This document shows, in pieces, positions 36,862-47,711 of a stretch of DNA of 64,000 nt. Origin of the DNA: an uncultured Clostridia bacterium (GTDB taxonomy: Bacteria; Bacillota; Clostridia; Christensenellales; Borkfalkiaceae); the NCBI GenBank assembly GCA_944359365.1, contig CALVST010000001.1:113356-177355 (forward strand). The letters run 5' to 3'. The first letter of the stretch is position 1, and every line of letters begins with the position of its first letter. Under the pieces are notes generated by a model, which ran no database searches, was not told the origin of the DNA, and worked only from the letters and a program-made list of their open reading frames with translations. A program made the position numbers and the translations under genes.

Positions 36862-36892
36862 GTCATGGTACAAGCCGAAAAAAACATAGATT
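36862..36892 (+). promoter_or_regulatory. Candidate sigma-E-type (mother-cell) promoter of sigK
   Basis: GTCATGGT (36862-36869), 15 nt, then CATAGATT (36885-36892) fits the Bacillus sigma-E pattern of a GTCATATT-like -35 and a CATACAAT-like -10. It lies about 33 nt before the sigK GTG. There is no good sigma-A promoter in this gap. Confidence 0.55.
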
Positions 36893-36924
36893 AAAAGCAG
36901 TGAAATTATAGGGGGCTTAGGTCT

Positions 36925-37626
36925 GTGTTTTTTGAATTTTTGCACGCGATTCTCGGAAAACTTCTGTTCTTTACATCGGCGATCGGCGGAAAAGGCTCCT
37001 TCCCGAAGCCGCTTCCGCCCGAAGAGGAGGCAAAATACCTGCGCCTTGCCGCCGAGGGCGACAAAGCGGCGAAGGATATGCTCGTAAAGCATAACATGCG
37101 CCTGGTCGCGCACATCGTAAAAAAGTACAGCGGAGCCGCGGAAACGGACGACCTGATCTCCGTCGGCAGCATCGGACTGATAAAGGCGATAGACACTTAC
37201 CGCCCCGGGCGGGGCACGCAGCTCGCCACATATACGGCGCGGTGCATCGAAAACGAGATACTCATGCTGATCCGCAGCAATAAAAAGCATAAAAACAACG
37301 TGTATCTTTTCGATCCCGTGGGGGTAGACAAGGAAGGCAACGAATTGACTCTCATGGACCTTCTGTTTGAAAAGGAAGACGGCGTTTTCCGCGCGGTGGA
37401 ATCGGAGCTCGTCAAGGAGAAGTTCATGAAGGTGCTTTCCGACACGCTCACCGAGCGGGAATATACCGTCCTGTGCCTGCGTTACGGGCTGAAAGGGGGC
37501 GCGCCCATGCCGCAGCGCGAGGTTGCGGCATTTCTGAAAATTTCCCGTTCCTATATATCGCGCATCGAAAAGCGCGCCATCGAAAAGGTGCGCGCGGCCG
37601 TCAAAGAGAGCGATTTTTACGGCTGA
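36925..37626 (+). CDS. sigK: Sporulation RNA polymerase sigma-K factor
   Basis: Late mother-cell sigma factor of sporulation, 233 residues, GTG start 9 nt after GGGGG. The first 20 or so residues (hydrophobic, FFEFLHAILGKLLFF) match the membrane-bound pro-sequence cleaved by SpoIVFB in Bacillus. Then come region 2 (NMRLVAHIVKKYSG, DLISVGSIGLIKAIDTY) and region 4 (REVAAFLKISRSYISRIEKRA). Unlike in B. subtilis, the gene is not interrupted by a skin element. It is strong evidence that the organism forms spores. A sigma-E-like promoter precedes it. Confidence 0.93.
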   Translation: MFFEFLHAILGKLLFFTSAIGGKGSFPKPLPPEEEAKYLRLAAEGDKAAKDMLVKHNMRLVAHIVKKYSGAAETDDLISVGSIGLIKAIDTYRPGRGTQLATYTARCIENEILMLIRSNKKHKNNVYLFDPVGVDKEGNELTLMDLLFEKEDGVFRAVESELVKEKFMKVLSDTLTEREYTVLCLRYGLKGGAPMPQREVAAFLKISRSYISRIEKRAIEKVRAAVKESDFYG

Positions 37627-37655
37627 GCGTTCACTGCCTGTAATGCGGGCGCGTC

Positions 37656-37688
37656 CGCCGCCGCAAAGTTTTCCCGCGGCGGCGTTTT
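37656..37688 (+). terminator. Probable terminator after sigK
   Basis: A perfect 9-bp GC stem, CGCCGCCGC (37656-37664) with GCGGCGGCG (37676-37684), is followed by TTTT. Confidence 0.7.
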
Positions 37689-37722
37689 CGCCCGTCGAAA
37701 GGGCAGAATTTTCAAAAAATTG

Positions 37723-37751
37723 TTTACACGGGGCGGCATCCGTGCTATAAT
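37723..37751 (+). promoter_or_regulatory. Promoter of mcsA-mcsB-clpC
   Basis: The -35 TTTACA (37723-37728) and perfect -10 TATAAT (37746-37751) have a 17-nt spacer. I saw no CtsR heptad repeat (GGTCAAA) or CIRCE sequence around it. Confidence 0.8.
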
Positions 37752-37824
37752 TATATTGTAGATGAGCCGCGGCGATGCGGCAGTAAAAGAGGACAAGCGG
37801 CAGAAAAGCCGCAAAGGGATTTGA

Positions 37825-38313
37825 ATGATCTGTTCCAACTGCAAAAAGAATATGGCGACGCACTGCATCGAGCGGGAAGAGGGCGACGTTTATTTGTGCG
37901 ACGACTGCTTCGAAAGGCTCGGCGCGGCGGCGGAATACGGCGCTGAGCCCGACTTTTTTGTTTCCTTTCTCGGAATTGAAGATACCAAGGAGCGCAAGTG
38001 CCCCGTCTGCGGCGCGACGCTTTCCGATTATTCGGCAACGGGGCTTGTGGGGTGCGCGCACTGCTATGAGGCGTTCGGCAAGGATTTGATGCCGTCGATA
38101 CGCCGCATACACGGCAAAACGGCGCACGTCGGCAAGCGCCCGCTGTGGGACGGGAAACTGTTGGAACTGCAGGCGGTGCGCAAGCGCCTGCGCGAAGAAT
38201 TGGAGCTTGCACTCAAAGAAAAGCGCATGAAGGACGCCGAGCGCATCAACCGCGACCTGCGCGACATAAGCAAGATGCTGAGCGGCGATTTCGGGGGTGA
38301 AGAAGATGAATAA
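37825..38313 (+). CDS. mcsA: McsA, activator of protein arginine kinase
   Basis: A 162-residue zinc-finger protein with four CXXC pairs (CSNCKKN, CDDCFE, CPVCGAT, CAHCYEAF) and a C-terminal UvrB/UvrC-type helical motif (about 120-155). McsA stimulates McsB and delivers substrates to ClpC. It sits directly before mcsB, overlapping it by 8 nt. In most Firmicutes ctsR would precede it; here sigK is upstream instead. Confidence 0.9.
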   Translation: MICSNCKKNMATHCIEREEGDVYLCDDCFERLGAAAEYGAEPDFFVSFLGIEDTKERKCPVCGATLSDYSATGLVGCAHCYEAFGKDLMPSIRRIHGKTAHVGKRPLWDGKLLELQAVRKRLREELELALKEKRMKDAERINRDLRDISKMLSGDFGGEEDE

Positions 38314-39337
38314 CATCGAAAGCACCGTCGTTTCCACGCGCATACGCCTTGCTCGTAATCTTTCCGATTATCCTTTTCCGAACAGGCTGCAAAACGCAAA
38401 ACAGGCGAAGGAGATCGTTCGCATCGTCGCCGGGGCGGCGGGAAGGCTGCGGCACTTCAAGCTCTATTATATGGACGAGATCACCGACAGGGTGGCGCTC
38501 TCTTTGCGCGACGATCATCTTATCAGTGAACAGCTCGCGTCCAATAAAAAGTACGGCGCGGCGCTCATCGATGAAGGGGATTCCGACCTTTTCGGCGAGC
38601 GCTCTTCCGATAAAATTTCCATCATGATCAACGAAGAGGATCACCTGCGCGAACAGTACATCGCGCGCGGGCTGAATCTCGGCGGTGCGTACGTCAAAAT
38701 ATCCGAATTGGACGATTCCCTTTCGCGCACCGTGCACTTCGCGTTCGATAAAAAATTAGGGTACCTTACCGCCTGCCCGACCAATCTCGGTACGGGGCTG
38801 CGCGCGTCCGCGATGCTCTTTTTGCCGGGGCTTACGCGCATGAACAAGATGGGAAAGCTCATCCGCGAAATATCTCGCCTCGGGCACACCGTGCGCGGCG
38901 TATACGGCGAAGGGAGCGAGGCGGAAGGGTACATGTACCAGATCAGCAACGAGGTAACGCTCGGCGTGACGGAAGATTATATCCTTTCCGAAGTGGAAAA
39001 GGCTGTGCTCGAGATCGTTACGATGGAAACGCAGGCGCGCAAGGCGCTCGTTTCCGAAGATTACATCGGCGTGAAGGATCGCTGCCGCCGCGCGTACGGC
39101 ATACTCACCAACTGCGAAAAAATCGCTTACAGCGAGTTTATCGGTCTTGTATCCGACGTAAAGCTGGGCGCGGCGCTCGGGTTCGTAAAAATTGAAGACG
39201 CGGCGGTCATCGACGATCTGATCTCGTCGGTGCGCCCCGCGAACATATCCCTGCTGAGCGACGGGGAACTGAGCGCCGCCGAGCGCGACGTGCTGCGGGC
39301 GGAAAAATGCCGCAGGACGCTCAAAGAAAGCGAATAA
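38306..39337 (+). CDS. mcsB: Protein-arginine kinase McsB
   Basis: Phosphagen-kinase-like enzyme that phosphorylates arginines to mark proteins for ClpCP. I start it at ATG 38306, so that the protein begins NNIESTVVSTRIRLARN, the conserved family N-terminus. The catalytic ATP-guanido domain includes HLREQ, CPTNLGTGLRAS (active-site Cys with the NLGT loop) and RGVYGEGSEA. It has 343 residues, normal length. Encoded between mcsA and clpC, it forms one protein-quality-control unit with them. Confidence 0.95.
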   Translation: MNNIESTVVSTRIRLARNLSDYPFPNRLQNAKQAKEIVRIVAGAAGRLRHFKLYYMDEITDRVALSLRDDHLISEQLASNKKYGAALIDEGDSDLFGERSSDKISIMINEEDHLREQYIARGLNLGGAYVKISELDDSLSRTVHFAFDKKLGYLTACPTNLGTGLRASAMLFLPGLTRMNKMGKLIREISRLGHTVRGVYGEGSEAEGYMYQISNEVTLGVTEDYILSEVEKAVLEIVTMETQARKALVSEDYIGVKDRCRRAYGILTNCEKIAYSEFIGLVSDVKLGAALGFVKIEDAAVIDDLISSVRPANISLLSDGELSAAERDVLRAEKCRRTLKESE

Positions 39338-39353
39338 TATTACGGAGACATAC

Positions 39354-41855
<2,502 letters not shown>

Positions 41856-41876
41856 AATAATTCAAGGAGGTGCGCA

Positions 41877-42407
41877 ATGCGTATCGAAATTATCGAAAAG
41901 AACTGTAAGGCGAGCGAAAAGCTGTCGGGCATCGTGGAGAAGAAGATTGGAAGGCTCGGCAAGTATTTCGACGAAGACGCCGTATGCACCGTCTATTTGA
42001 AGCAGGACGGCAAGTTCGCCAAAACCGAGCTCACCATTCTGTATAAGGGGAACATGATCCGCGCGGAAGTTACCGCCGATACCTTTTACGACGGTATCGA
42101 CGAAGTGCTCCCCAAGGTAGAAAATCAGATTTATCGCCATAAGTCTAAACTTGAAAGCAAGCTGAAAAAGGGCGCTTTTCAGGAAAAAAGGCTATTCCTC
42201 GAAGAGGCTGACGTGCCCGTCGGAAAGCTCGTCAGGACCAAAACTTTCCGGCTTACGCCCATGACGACGGAGGAAGCGGTAGAGCAGCTCGATCTTTTAG
42301 GGCACAGTTTTCACATTTTTCAGGATTCCGAAACGAACGAGGTGCGCGTCGTCTATCTGCGCTCGAACGGCGACGTTGGACTGATAATCCCCGAAAAAGC
42401 GAAGTAA
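41877..42407 (+). CDS. hpf: Long-form ribosome hibernation promoting factor
   Basis: A 176-residue protein that dimerises 70S ribosomes to 100S particles in stationary phase. The N-terminal S30AE domain (about 1-100) is joined by a linker to the C-terminal dimerisation domain, with VRTKTFRLTPMTTEEAVEQ and LGHSFHIFQD. GGAGG precedes the ATG. It follows clpC by 21 nt and may share its transcript. A very stable terminator follows. Confidence 0.95.
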   Translation: MRIEIIEKNCKASEKLSGIVEKKIGRLGKYFDEDAVCTVYLKQDGKFAKTELTILYKGNMIRAEVTADTFYDGIDEVLPKVENQIYRHKSKLESKLKKGAFQEKRLFLEEADVPVGKLVRTKTFRLTPMTTEEAVEQLDLLGHSFHIFQDSETNEVRVVYLRSNGDVGLIIPEKAK

Positions 42408-42428
42408 TGTGTCAGGCATAAACAATTG

Positions 42429-42464
42429 AAAAAGGCTTTGCCGATATTCGGCAAAGCCTTTTTC
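42429..42464. terminator. Bidirectional terminator between hpf and the CE2-type esterase
   Basis: A 16-bp perfect inverted repeat, AAAAAGGCTTTGCCGA (42429-42444) with TCGGCAAAGCCTTTTT (42448-42463) and loop TAT, has A and T tracts on both sides, suited to the two convergent genes. Confidence 0.95.
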
Positions 42465-42499
42465 TTTACGAAGCGTCAGTAAAAATCAAGTGCGCGGCA

Positions 42500-43927
42500 C
42501 TAAATATCGAGCGTTCGGATGAACCGGGAAAGCTCTTCTGCCATTTCGACGTGCGCAGCCTTGTTCGGGTGCCCGTTCGCGCCCGACCTGTTTTCTACGG
42601 GGGAAGGGAAGTAGACGATCTTTTCATCGCCGAGTTGTTCTATCGCCTGGCTTATGCCGTTGACGATGTGCGTGTTCGCTCCCATCATCCCGTAGGTACA
42701 CACGATGTAAGCATCTTCGTGTTTGCTCCTGAGCAGGGAGAGAAAGTCTTTATAATCTGCGGGGAATTGCTGGGCATATGACGCGTCTTTGGTCGTAATG
42801 TAAGAGGCGTCGTTCGTGCCGAGATTGAGAACGATCACGTCGATGTCCTGCTCGTATTCATATGGCTGCGTATTCATCGGCGATACATAGGTGTACATCT
42901 CTGTCATGTTGCGGGAAGTCTGCCAATGGTACGCCTTTACGCAGATGCCTTGAATCGCCACGCAGGAATGGTCCGCCCCGAGCTCTTGCGCCGTAAGATA
43001 GGCGAAACTCGAACAGGCGTCGGAGTTCTGCACCGTGCGGCTGTCGCCGCTGCTGCCCAAAACGCCGTAGCCCGTCGTCAGGGAATCGCCTACAAATTCA
43101 ATTTTCAGTTCGGGGGCTTTTTGCGGTTTGAGGAACTGTTCCGCGTCGAAAGACGAAAAGACGAGCTGACCGTCATATATCTCGGAAGATTTCAAAACGC
43201 GCACGGTGTGTATGCCTTGCTCCAAATCTGCGGCGAGCGTGTTCGTGCTCCAACCCGCCGAAAGCTGCGTGAAAGCGCCTTCGCCGCCGTCAATGAAAAC
43301 CGTAACGTATATCGCGGCGGACGCAAATATTTCTGCGGTGAGCTGTGTGCCGTAAAAAGTTACTTCGACGCCCGAGGCGACGTGGTCGGCGTTCAGCCCG
43401 TTGTTTGTTATGTACTGCCGCCCGAATCGGCGTATGTACTCTTCATCGAAAGAATTTACCTGCCGCTTGGTAGCGGAACCGTAAACGAGTACTTCGGCGG
43501 TCGCGCTTGCGCCTTGGTAAGAGGCGGTCACGGTCGTTTTACCATGCGCCTTGGCGGTCAGTATGCCGTCGGCACTCACTTCGGCGACCGAAGCGTCCGC
43601 GGTGGAAAATTCTATCCGCGCGCCGGTATCCGCCTTGCCGTCCGTATAGGCTGTCGCGCCGAGGGCAAGGCTGCTCAGCGAATCGTCGTCCAACAGCAGG
43701 GAATAGGTCGTTTTTCCGAAACTGACGCTGTAAACGGGCTCGTCGTCCGTCTGCCCGCCGCCCGTATTGCCGCCGCCCGTATTGCCGCCCTCGTCGGGCG
43801 TCTCCGTCTGCGTGCCGTTTTCGCCTTTGCCCGCATCTGTTCCACCGGTATCCGAACAGGCGGCAAACAGAAACAAAGCGCAGGCGACTGCAAGCAGCAG
43901 CGCATACACTCTTTTAAGAATCTTCAT
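42500..43927 (-). CDS. Surface lipoprotein with Ig-like domain and SGNH (CE2-type) esterase
   Basis: A 475-residue exported protein on the minus strand, with GGAGG before its ATG. A signal peptide with lipobox LFAACSD leads to a Gly/Asn/Thr-rich linker, a bacterial Ig-like (Big2) domain (about 67-150), a jelly-roll domain (about 160-275) and an SGNH hydrolase domain with GDSLTTGYG, LGTNDA and GHPNKAAH. The jelly-roll plus SGNH pair is the layout of CE2 carbohydrate acetyl esterases. The last block lacks the Asp of a DxxH triad (NGHP instead), as in CE2 Ser-His dyads. Likely function: deacetylation of dietary or host glycans at the cell surface. Confidence 0.87.
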   Translation of the reverse strand: MKILKRVYALLLAVACALFLFAACSDTGGTDAGKGENGTQTETPDEGGNTGGGNTGGGQTDDEPVYSVSFGKTTYSLLLDDDSLSSLALGATAYTDGKADTGARIEFSTADASVAEVSADGILTAKAHGKTTVTASYQGASATAEVLVYGSATKRQVNSFDEEYIRRFGRQYITNNGLNADHVASGVEVTFYGTQLTAEIFASAAIYVTVFIDGGEGAFTQLSAGWSTNTLAADLEQGIHTVRVLKSSEIYDGQLVFSSFDAEQFLKPQKAPELKIEFVGDSLTTGYGVLGSSGDSRTVQNSDACSSFAYLTAQELGADHSCVAIQGICVKAYHWQTSRNMTEMYTYVSPMNTQPYEYEQDIDVIVLNLGTNDASYITTKDASYAQQFPADYKDFLSLLRSKHEDAYIVCTYGMMGANTHIVNGISQAIEQLGDEKIVYFPSPVENRSGANGHPNKAAHVEMAEELSRFIRTLDI

Positions 43928-43973
43928 GTAATTTTCCTCCTATATCACTGTGTCCTTTTGCGAAACCGATTTC

Positions 43974-44003
43974 ATTATATATTTACGATTATTGAAATAT
44001 CAA
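43974..44003 (-). promoter_or_regulatory. Promoter of the CE2-type esterase gene
   Basis: On the minus strand, TTGATA (44003-43998) is followed after 18 nt by TATAAT (43979-43974), about 45 nt before the ATG. The surrounding 43930-44140 stretch is markedly AT-rich and holds no gene. Confidence 0.7.
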
Positions 44004-44188
44004 TTGCATTTTTATGCTAAAATATTGCAAATTTATATTTCGCACTTTCAAATATTTTCTTTATTAAATTATAACGCGGAATCCTGTGGCTGTCAATGGG
44101 CAAAACAATGCGAAAAGTGCGTTAAATTTGGAGTATCCGATGATGTTTGCGGAATATTTTCTTTGCGCAAACTGCATACAATAATGTT

Positions 44189-45001
44189 ATGGTGTACGTT
44201 ACCGACATAGTGGCGCGGGTGCGCTCGGCTTACGGCTATCTCGCATCCAAAAAATACACGACGCTCGCGGGGACGATGGCTTTTTTCCTCGTTCTTTCCA
44301 TCGTGCCATTTCTTTTTTGGCTCACCCTCATTTTCGGCAGGCTGAATATCGATTACGATCAAATTTTCGACCTGGAAATTTTTGCGGGGATACGCGATTT
44401 TTTGTTTTACCTGCGCGATTCCGCGAAGAGCGCCACGGTGGGGGCGTCCGTCATTCTTCTGGCAACCACCTTGTATTCTTCTACGAACCTGTTTTACCAT
44501 ATGCGGCGCAGCGGAGAGATCATTTACGACTATAAGCGCAAGAAGGGCGGCGCAGTCCTGCGCCTTTCCGCGTTGGCGCTCATATTCGTCGTCATGTTAT
44601 TGCTGCTGGCGGAGGCGATACTCTTTCTTTTGTGCAACGCGCTTTTGCGTCGGGCATTTCCGTCCTTCCTTGCACAGCTCGGCATTTACGCCATACTCGG
44701 CGTGTTGGCGTTCTTTTTTATCGTTATTCTGAATTTGTATGTCTGCCCGTACCGCGTCCGCTTTTCCAACGTCGTTTGGGGAAGCCTTCTGACGCTTCTC
44801 ATCGGCGGGCTGGCATCCTTCGGCTTTACAATATATTTAACGTTCGGCAGCGTGGAAAAGCTGTACGGGGCGGTCGCGCTGTTCATCGTGTTCCTGCTTT
44901 GGCTGTATGTGCTGATGATCTGCTTCGTAACGGGTGTCATATTTAACTGTTATCTGATCGAAAGGGACAAAAAACTTGAAAAAAGGCATAAAAAATTCTG
45001 A
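44189..45001 (+). CDS. YihY/virulence factor BrkB family membrane protein
   Basis: A 270-residue protein with about six transmembrane segments and the family pattern (AGTMAFFLVLSIVPFLFWL near the start, GAVALFIVFLLWLYVLM near the end). These proteins were once misnamed ribonuclease BN; their role (perhaps transport or envelope) is unknown. The start is uncertain. ATG 44189 lacks a clear ribosome-binding site, and an in-frame TTG at 44147 lies downstream of GGAG but at long spacing. Confidence 0.87.
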   Translation: MVYVTDIVARVRSAYGYLASKKYTTLAGTMAFFLVLSIVPFLFWLTLIFGRLNIDYDQIFDLEIFAGIRDFLFYLRDSAKSATVGASVILLATTLYSSTNLFYHMRRSGEIIYDYKRKKGGAVLRLSALALIFVVMLLLLAEAILFLLCNALLRRAFPSFLAQLGIYAILGVLAFFFIVILNLYVCPYRVRFSNVVWGSLLTLLIGGLASFGFTIYLTFGSVEKLYGAVALFIVFLLWLYVLMICFVTGVIFNCYLIERDKKLEKRHKKF

Positions 45002-45016
45002 ATTTATAAAAATCGG

Positions 45017-45045
45017 TTGCAACGAGAGAGGGTTTTGATTATAAT
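45017..45045 (+). promoter_or_regulatory. Promoter of the DegV-apbE operon
   Basis: TTGCAA (45017-45022), 17 nt, then a perfect TATAAT (45040-45045); the DegV ATG follows 42 nt later. Confidence 0.75.
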
Positions 45046-45087
45046 AAAGGATAGTAAACCGACAAAAGAAAGCGGGGGTATACAAAT

Positions 45088-45954
45088 ATGTACAAGCTTT
45101 TTTGCGATACGAATTGCGAACTGTGGCATACCGAGGCGGAAGCGCTCGGGCTGAATGTGATCCGTATGCCGTATGTGCTGGACGGGCAGGAATACTTTTA
45201 CGACCTTGGCAAGGAGACCGACTTCGCGCACTTTTATAAGCGCATGCTGGAAGGCGCCGTGCCGACGACTTCGGCGATCAACGAGCAGAACTACATCGAT
45301 TATTTCGAGCCTGTGCTCAAAGAAGGGCGGGATATATATTACATCACTTTTTCGCATAAACTCTCTGCGACCTTTGAAAGCATGGACAGGGCGATTGCAG
45401 CGCTCAAAGAAAAGTACCCCGACAGGACGATAAGGACCTTCGACACGAAGTCCATCAGTTTGGGCGCCGGGTATCAGGTGCGCATCGCCGCGGAAAAGTA
45501 CAACGCGGGTGCCACGATGGACGAACTTGACGCATGCCTTGCCGAAGCGCGCGACAGGACGCACGTCTATTTTGTTGTGGACGACCTCATTTATCTTAAA
45601 CGGGGCGGCAGGATCTCCGCCGTAACGGCGGCGTTCGGCAAGCTGCTCGGCATCAAGCCGCTCATCACGGTCGTGCCCGACGGTTCGCTTAAAAGCGTCG
45701 GTAAGATCAAAGGCTCCAAAAAGGTATTTGCCGAGTTCATTTCGCTGATGAAGAAAAACGGTTTCGACAAAAATATGCGCGTCGAGGTATTGCAGGCCGA
45801 CTGCCCCGAAACGGGCGACGGGTTTATAGCCGCCCTCAAAGATGAGTTCGGCGATATTAAGATCGATTATCAGATCGTAGGCCCCGTCATCGCATCCCAC
45901 TGCGGGCCGGGAACGCTCGGGCTCATATTTTACGGCAACAAAAAGAACGGGTAA
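45088..45954 (+). CDS. DegV family fatty-acid-binding protein
   Basis: A 288-residue two-domain protein. The N-terminal domain has the Ser/Thr-rich lipid-binding loops (TSAINEQN, FSHKLSATFES) and the C-terminal part has LIYLKRGGRIS and the conserved SHCGPGTLGL. Family members (FakB) hold a fatty acid for phosphorylation by FakA. The N-terminus, CDTNCEL in place of the usual TDS(S/T)xD pattern, is somewhat divergent. No fakA is nearby. Confidence 0.92.
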   Translation: MYKLFCDTNCELWHTEAEALGLNVIRMPYVLDGQEYFYDLGKETDFAHFYKRMLEGAVPTTSAINEQNYIDYFEPVLKEGRDIYYITFSHKLSATFESMDRAIAALKEKYPDRTIRTFDTKSISLGAGYQVRIAAEKYNAGATMDELDACLAEARDRTHVYFVVDDLIYLKRGGRISAVTAAFGKLLGIKPLITVVPDGSLKSVGKIKGSKKVFAEFISLMKKNGFDKNMRVEVLQADCPETGDGFIAALKDEFGDIKIDYQIVGPVIASHCGPGTLGLIFYGNKKNG

Positions 45955-45960
45955 ACTTAT

Positions 45961-47229
45961 TTGAACAAAAAATTTTTGCCCGCCGCCGCGCTCGCGCTCG
46001 CCGTATGCTTTATGGCGGCGGCTTGCGGAAGCGCGGGCAGCGAACCGTCCGACGGGCATTCTTATTTCGTGGAAACAGACGTTCCGCATTCCGATCTGTA
46101 TGTCGGCGGCAAAAACCTTTCTACAAGTAAATATTCTTCGCTTATGAGCGAGCTGAGAACGCTCGTGAATGGGTTGGAAGAGGATTTCAGCGTCGAATTC
46201 GAAGAGAGCGACCTTTCCCGCATAAACGCTGCGGCGGCGGGCGAAATTGTTCCCGTGGCAGATACCACGCGCGCGCTCATGGAAATGGCTGTCTCTTTTT
46301 CCGAGCTTACGGGCGGCAAATTTACGCCCGCGCTCTTTCCGCTTACCGAACTGTGGGGTTTTGCGCCTTCCGATGCGGGCAATTATACCTTGCCGCGCCC
46401 CGAACCCTCCTCCGCAGAATTGGAAACTGCGCGCGCCGTGTCCGACCTGTCGCATTTTTCGCTTTCCGATGGCGGCATTGCAAAATCGGAAGCGGGCGCA
46501 AAGCTCGATTTCGGCGGGATCGCCAAGGGATATATGTGCGACAGGGTGATCGCCCATCTCCTCGAAAAATACAACGGCAGCCAAGTCGATGCGATCGTCA
46601 AGGTGTCGTCGTCCAATACGGCGCTGCTCGGCAGAAAACGCGATGCAAACGGAACTTTGCGCGGCTATACGATGGGTATCGACGATCCGCGCTCCCTCGT
46701 TACGGGCGTTTCTTACGGGCTTTACATGGCGGAACTTTCCGACGTATCCGTTACGACGAGCGCAGACAATTATCGTTTCTATATATACGGCGGTAAAATT
46801 TATCCGCACATCATCGATCCGGAAACGGGCAAACCTGCAGACAGAGGCATCATCAGCGTTACGGTCGTCGTGCCGAACGCGGCGCACGATTCCCCCGGCG
46901 CACTTGCGGACGCGCTCTCAACGGCGGCTTTCTGCATGCCTCTTACCCGGGCGCTCTCGCTTTTTTCGGAGCTTTCGGAAACATACGGCATCGGCGCAGT
47001 CATATTGACGAAAGACTTCAAATATTATGCCGTGGGGGATCTCGTCGTATTGAACCGCAAAGAATATGCGCAGTATTGCAACGACCGTCTCGGCGGAAAT
47101 TATGACGTAGACGCGATTGAAGACGTGTACGAAAAGGGGGATATCGGCGCCGCGAGCGACGAAATTCTGCCCTGCGACAGAGAAGAGGAATATATTTCGC
47201 TCGTCGCCGAGCGGCTGAGCAGAGGATGA
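45961..47229 (+). CDS. apbE: ApbE-type FAD:protein FMN transferase lipoprotein
   Basis: A 422-residue lipoprotein; the likely start is TTG 45961, because the signal peptide with lipobox MAAACGS follows at once and no ATG fits. The ApbE fold is shown by LDFGGIAKGYMCDRV (flavin/Mg site), the stretch around VTTSADNYRF and HIIDPETGKPA with DALSTAAFCM. The enzyme attaches FMN to Thr/Ser of exported proteins such as RnfG/NqrC or extracellular electron-transfer proteins. The next two genes (NusG-II domain, Gx transporter) are recurrent companions in such systems, although no flavinylated acceptor is encoded in view. Confidence 0.9.
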   Translation: MNKKFLPAAALALAVCFMAAACGSAGSEPSDGHSYFVETDVPHSDLYVGGKNLSTSKYSSLMSELRTLVNGLEEDFSVEFEESDLSRINAAAAGEIVPVADTTRALMEMAVSFSELTGGKFTPALFPLTELWGFAPSDAGNYTLPRPEPSSAELETARAVSDLSHFSLSDGGIAKSEAGAKLDFGGIAKGYMCDRVIAHLLEKYNGSQVDAIVKVSSSNTALLGRKRDANGTLRGYTMGIDDPRSLVTGVSYGLYMAELSDVSVTTSADNYRFYIYGGKIYPHIIDPETGKPADRGIISVTVVVPNAAHDSPGALADALSTAAFCMPLTRALSLFSELSETYGIGAVILTKDFKYYAVGDLVVLNRKEYAQYCNDRLGGNYDVDAIEDVYEKGDIGAASDEILPCDREEEYISLVAERLSRG

Positions 47230-47711
47230 AAAGGGAAGACGATATAATAAAGGCGGATGGACCGTCAATGCGCGAGCAAAAACTCGCAATGATCAGGGAA
47301 TGCAGGTACTTCGCAAAGGGCGACATCGTTGTTTTTGCCGCCTGCATTTTGCTCGTTGTCATATTTACCCTTCTCGCATTCGGCGCGCGCGAAGAAGCCG
47401 GCAGTTCATTCGAGGTCATCTCTTACGGTGAAACTATCGCGACGCTTCCGCTCGATGAAGACGCGGAGTATCTGTACACCGTTCAAAACGGCAAAGGGAG
47501 CATCGTGCGGGTAATGGTCGGCGAATATTACGAAAACTTTGAAAATGGCAACCTGATCCGCGTGGAAGGCGGAAAAGTATGCGTTGCCGAGGCGGACTGC
47601 CCCGATCGTACCTGTGTGCTGATGGGACAGGCTGACAGCGGAGAGCTGATCTGCATGCCGCACGGTCTGACGATAAAAATAACGGGCGGCGGGCTCGGGA
47701 GCGACGTATGA
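47226..47711 (+). CDS. Membrane-anchored NusG domain II protein
   Basis: A 161-residue protein that overlaps apbE by ATGA. The first 40 polar residues are followed by one transmembrane helix (about 34-54, VVFAACILLVVIFTLLAF), then an extracytoplasmic NusG domain II-like beta domain ending in CPDRTCVLMG and ICMPHGLTI. The two cysteine pairs fit the usual pattern of these exported domains. They occur with ApbE and Gx-transporter genes in flavin-based extracellular electron transfer loci; a direct role in electron transfer is inferred, not shown. Confidence 0.85.
   Translation: MKREDDIIKADGPSMREQKLAMIRECRYFAKGDIVVFAACILLVVIFTLLAFGAREEAGSSFEVISYGETIATLPLDEDAEYLYTVQNGKGSIVRVMVGEYYENFENGNLIRVEGGKVCVAEADCPDRTCVLMGQADSGELICMPHGLTIKITGGGLGSDV

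Noticed and set aside
42926-44020. A 364-codon + strand frame opposite the CE2-type esterase
   Set aside because: The minus strand has signal peptide, lipobox and SGNH motifs; the + frame is a shadow.
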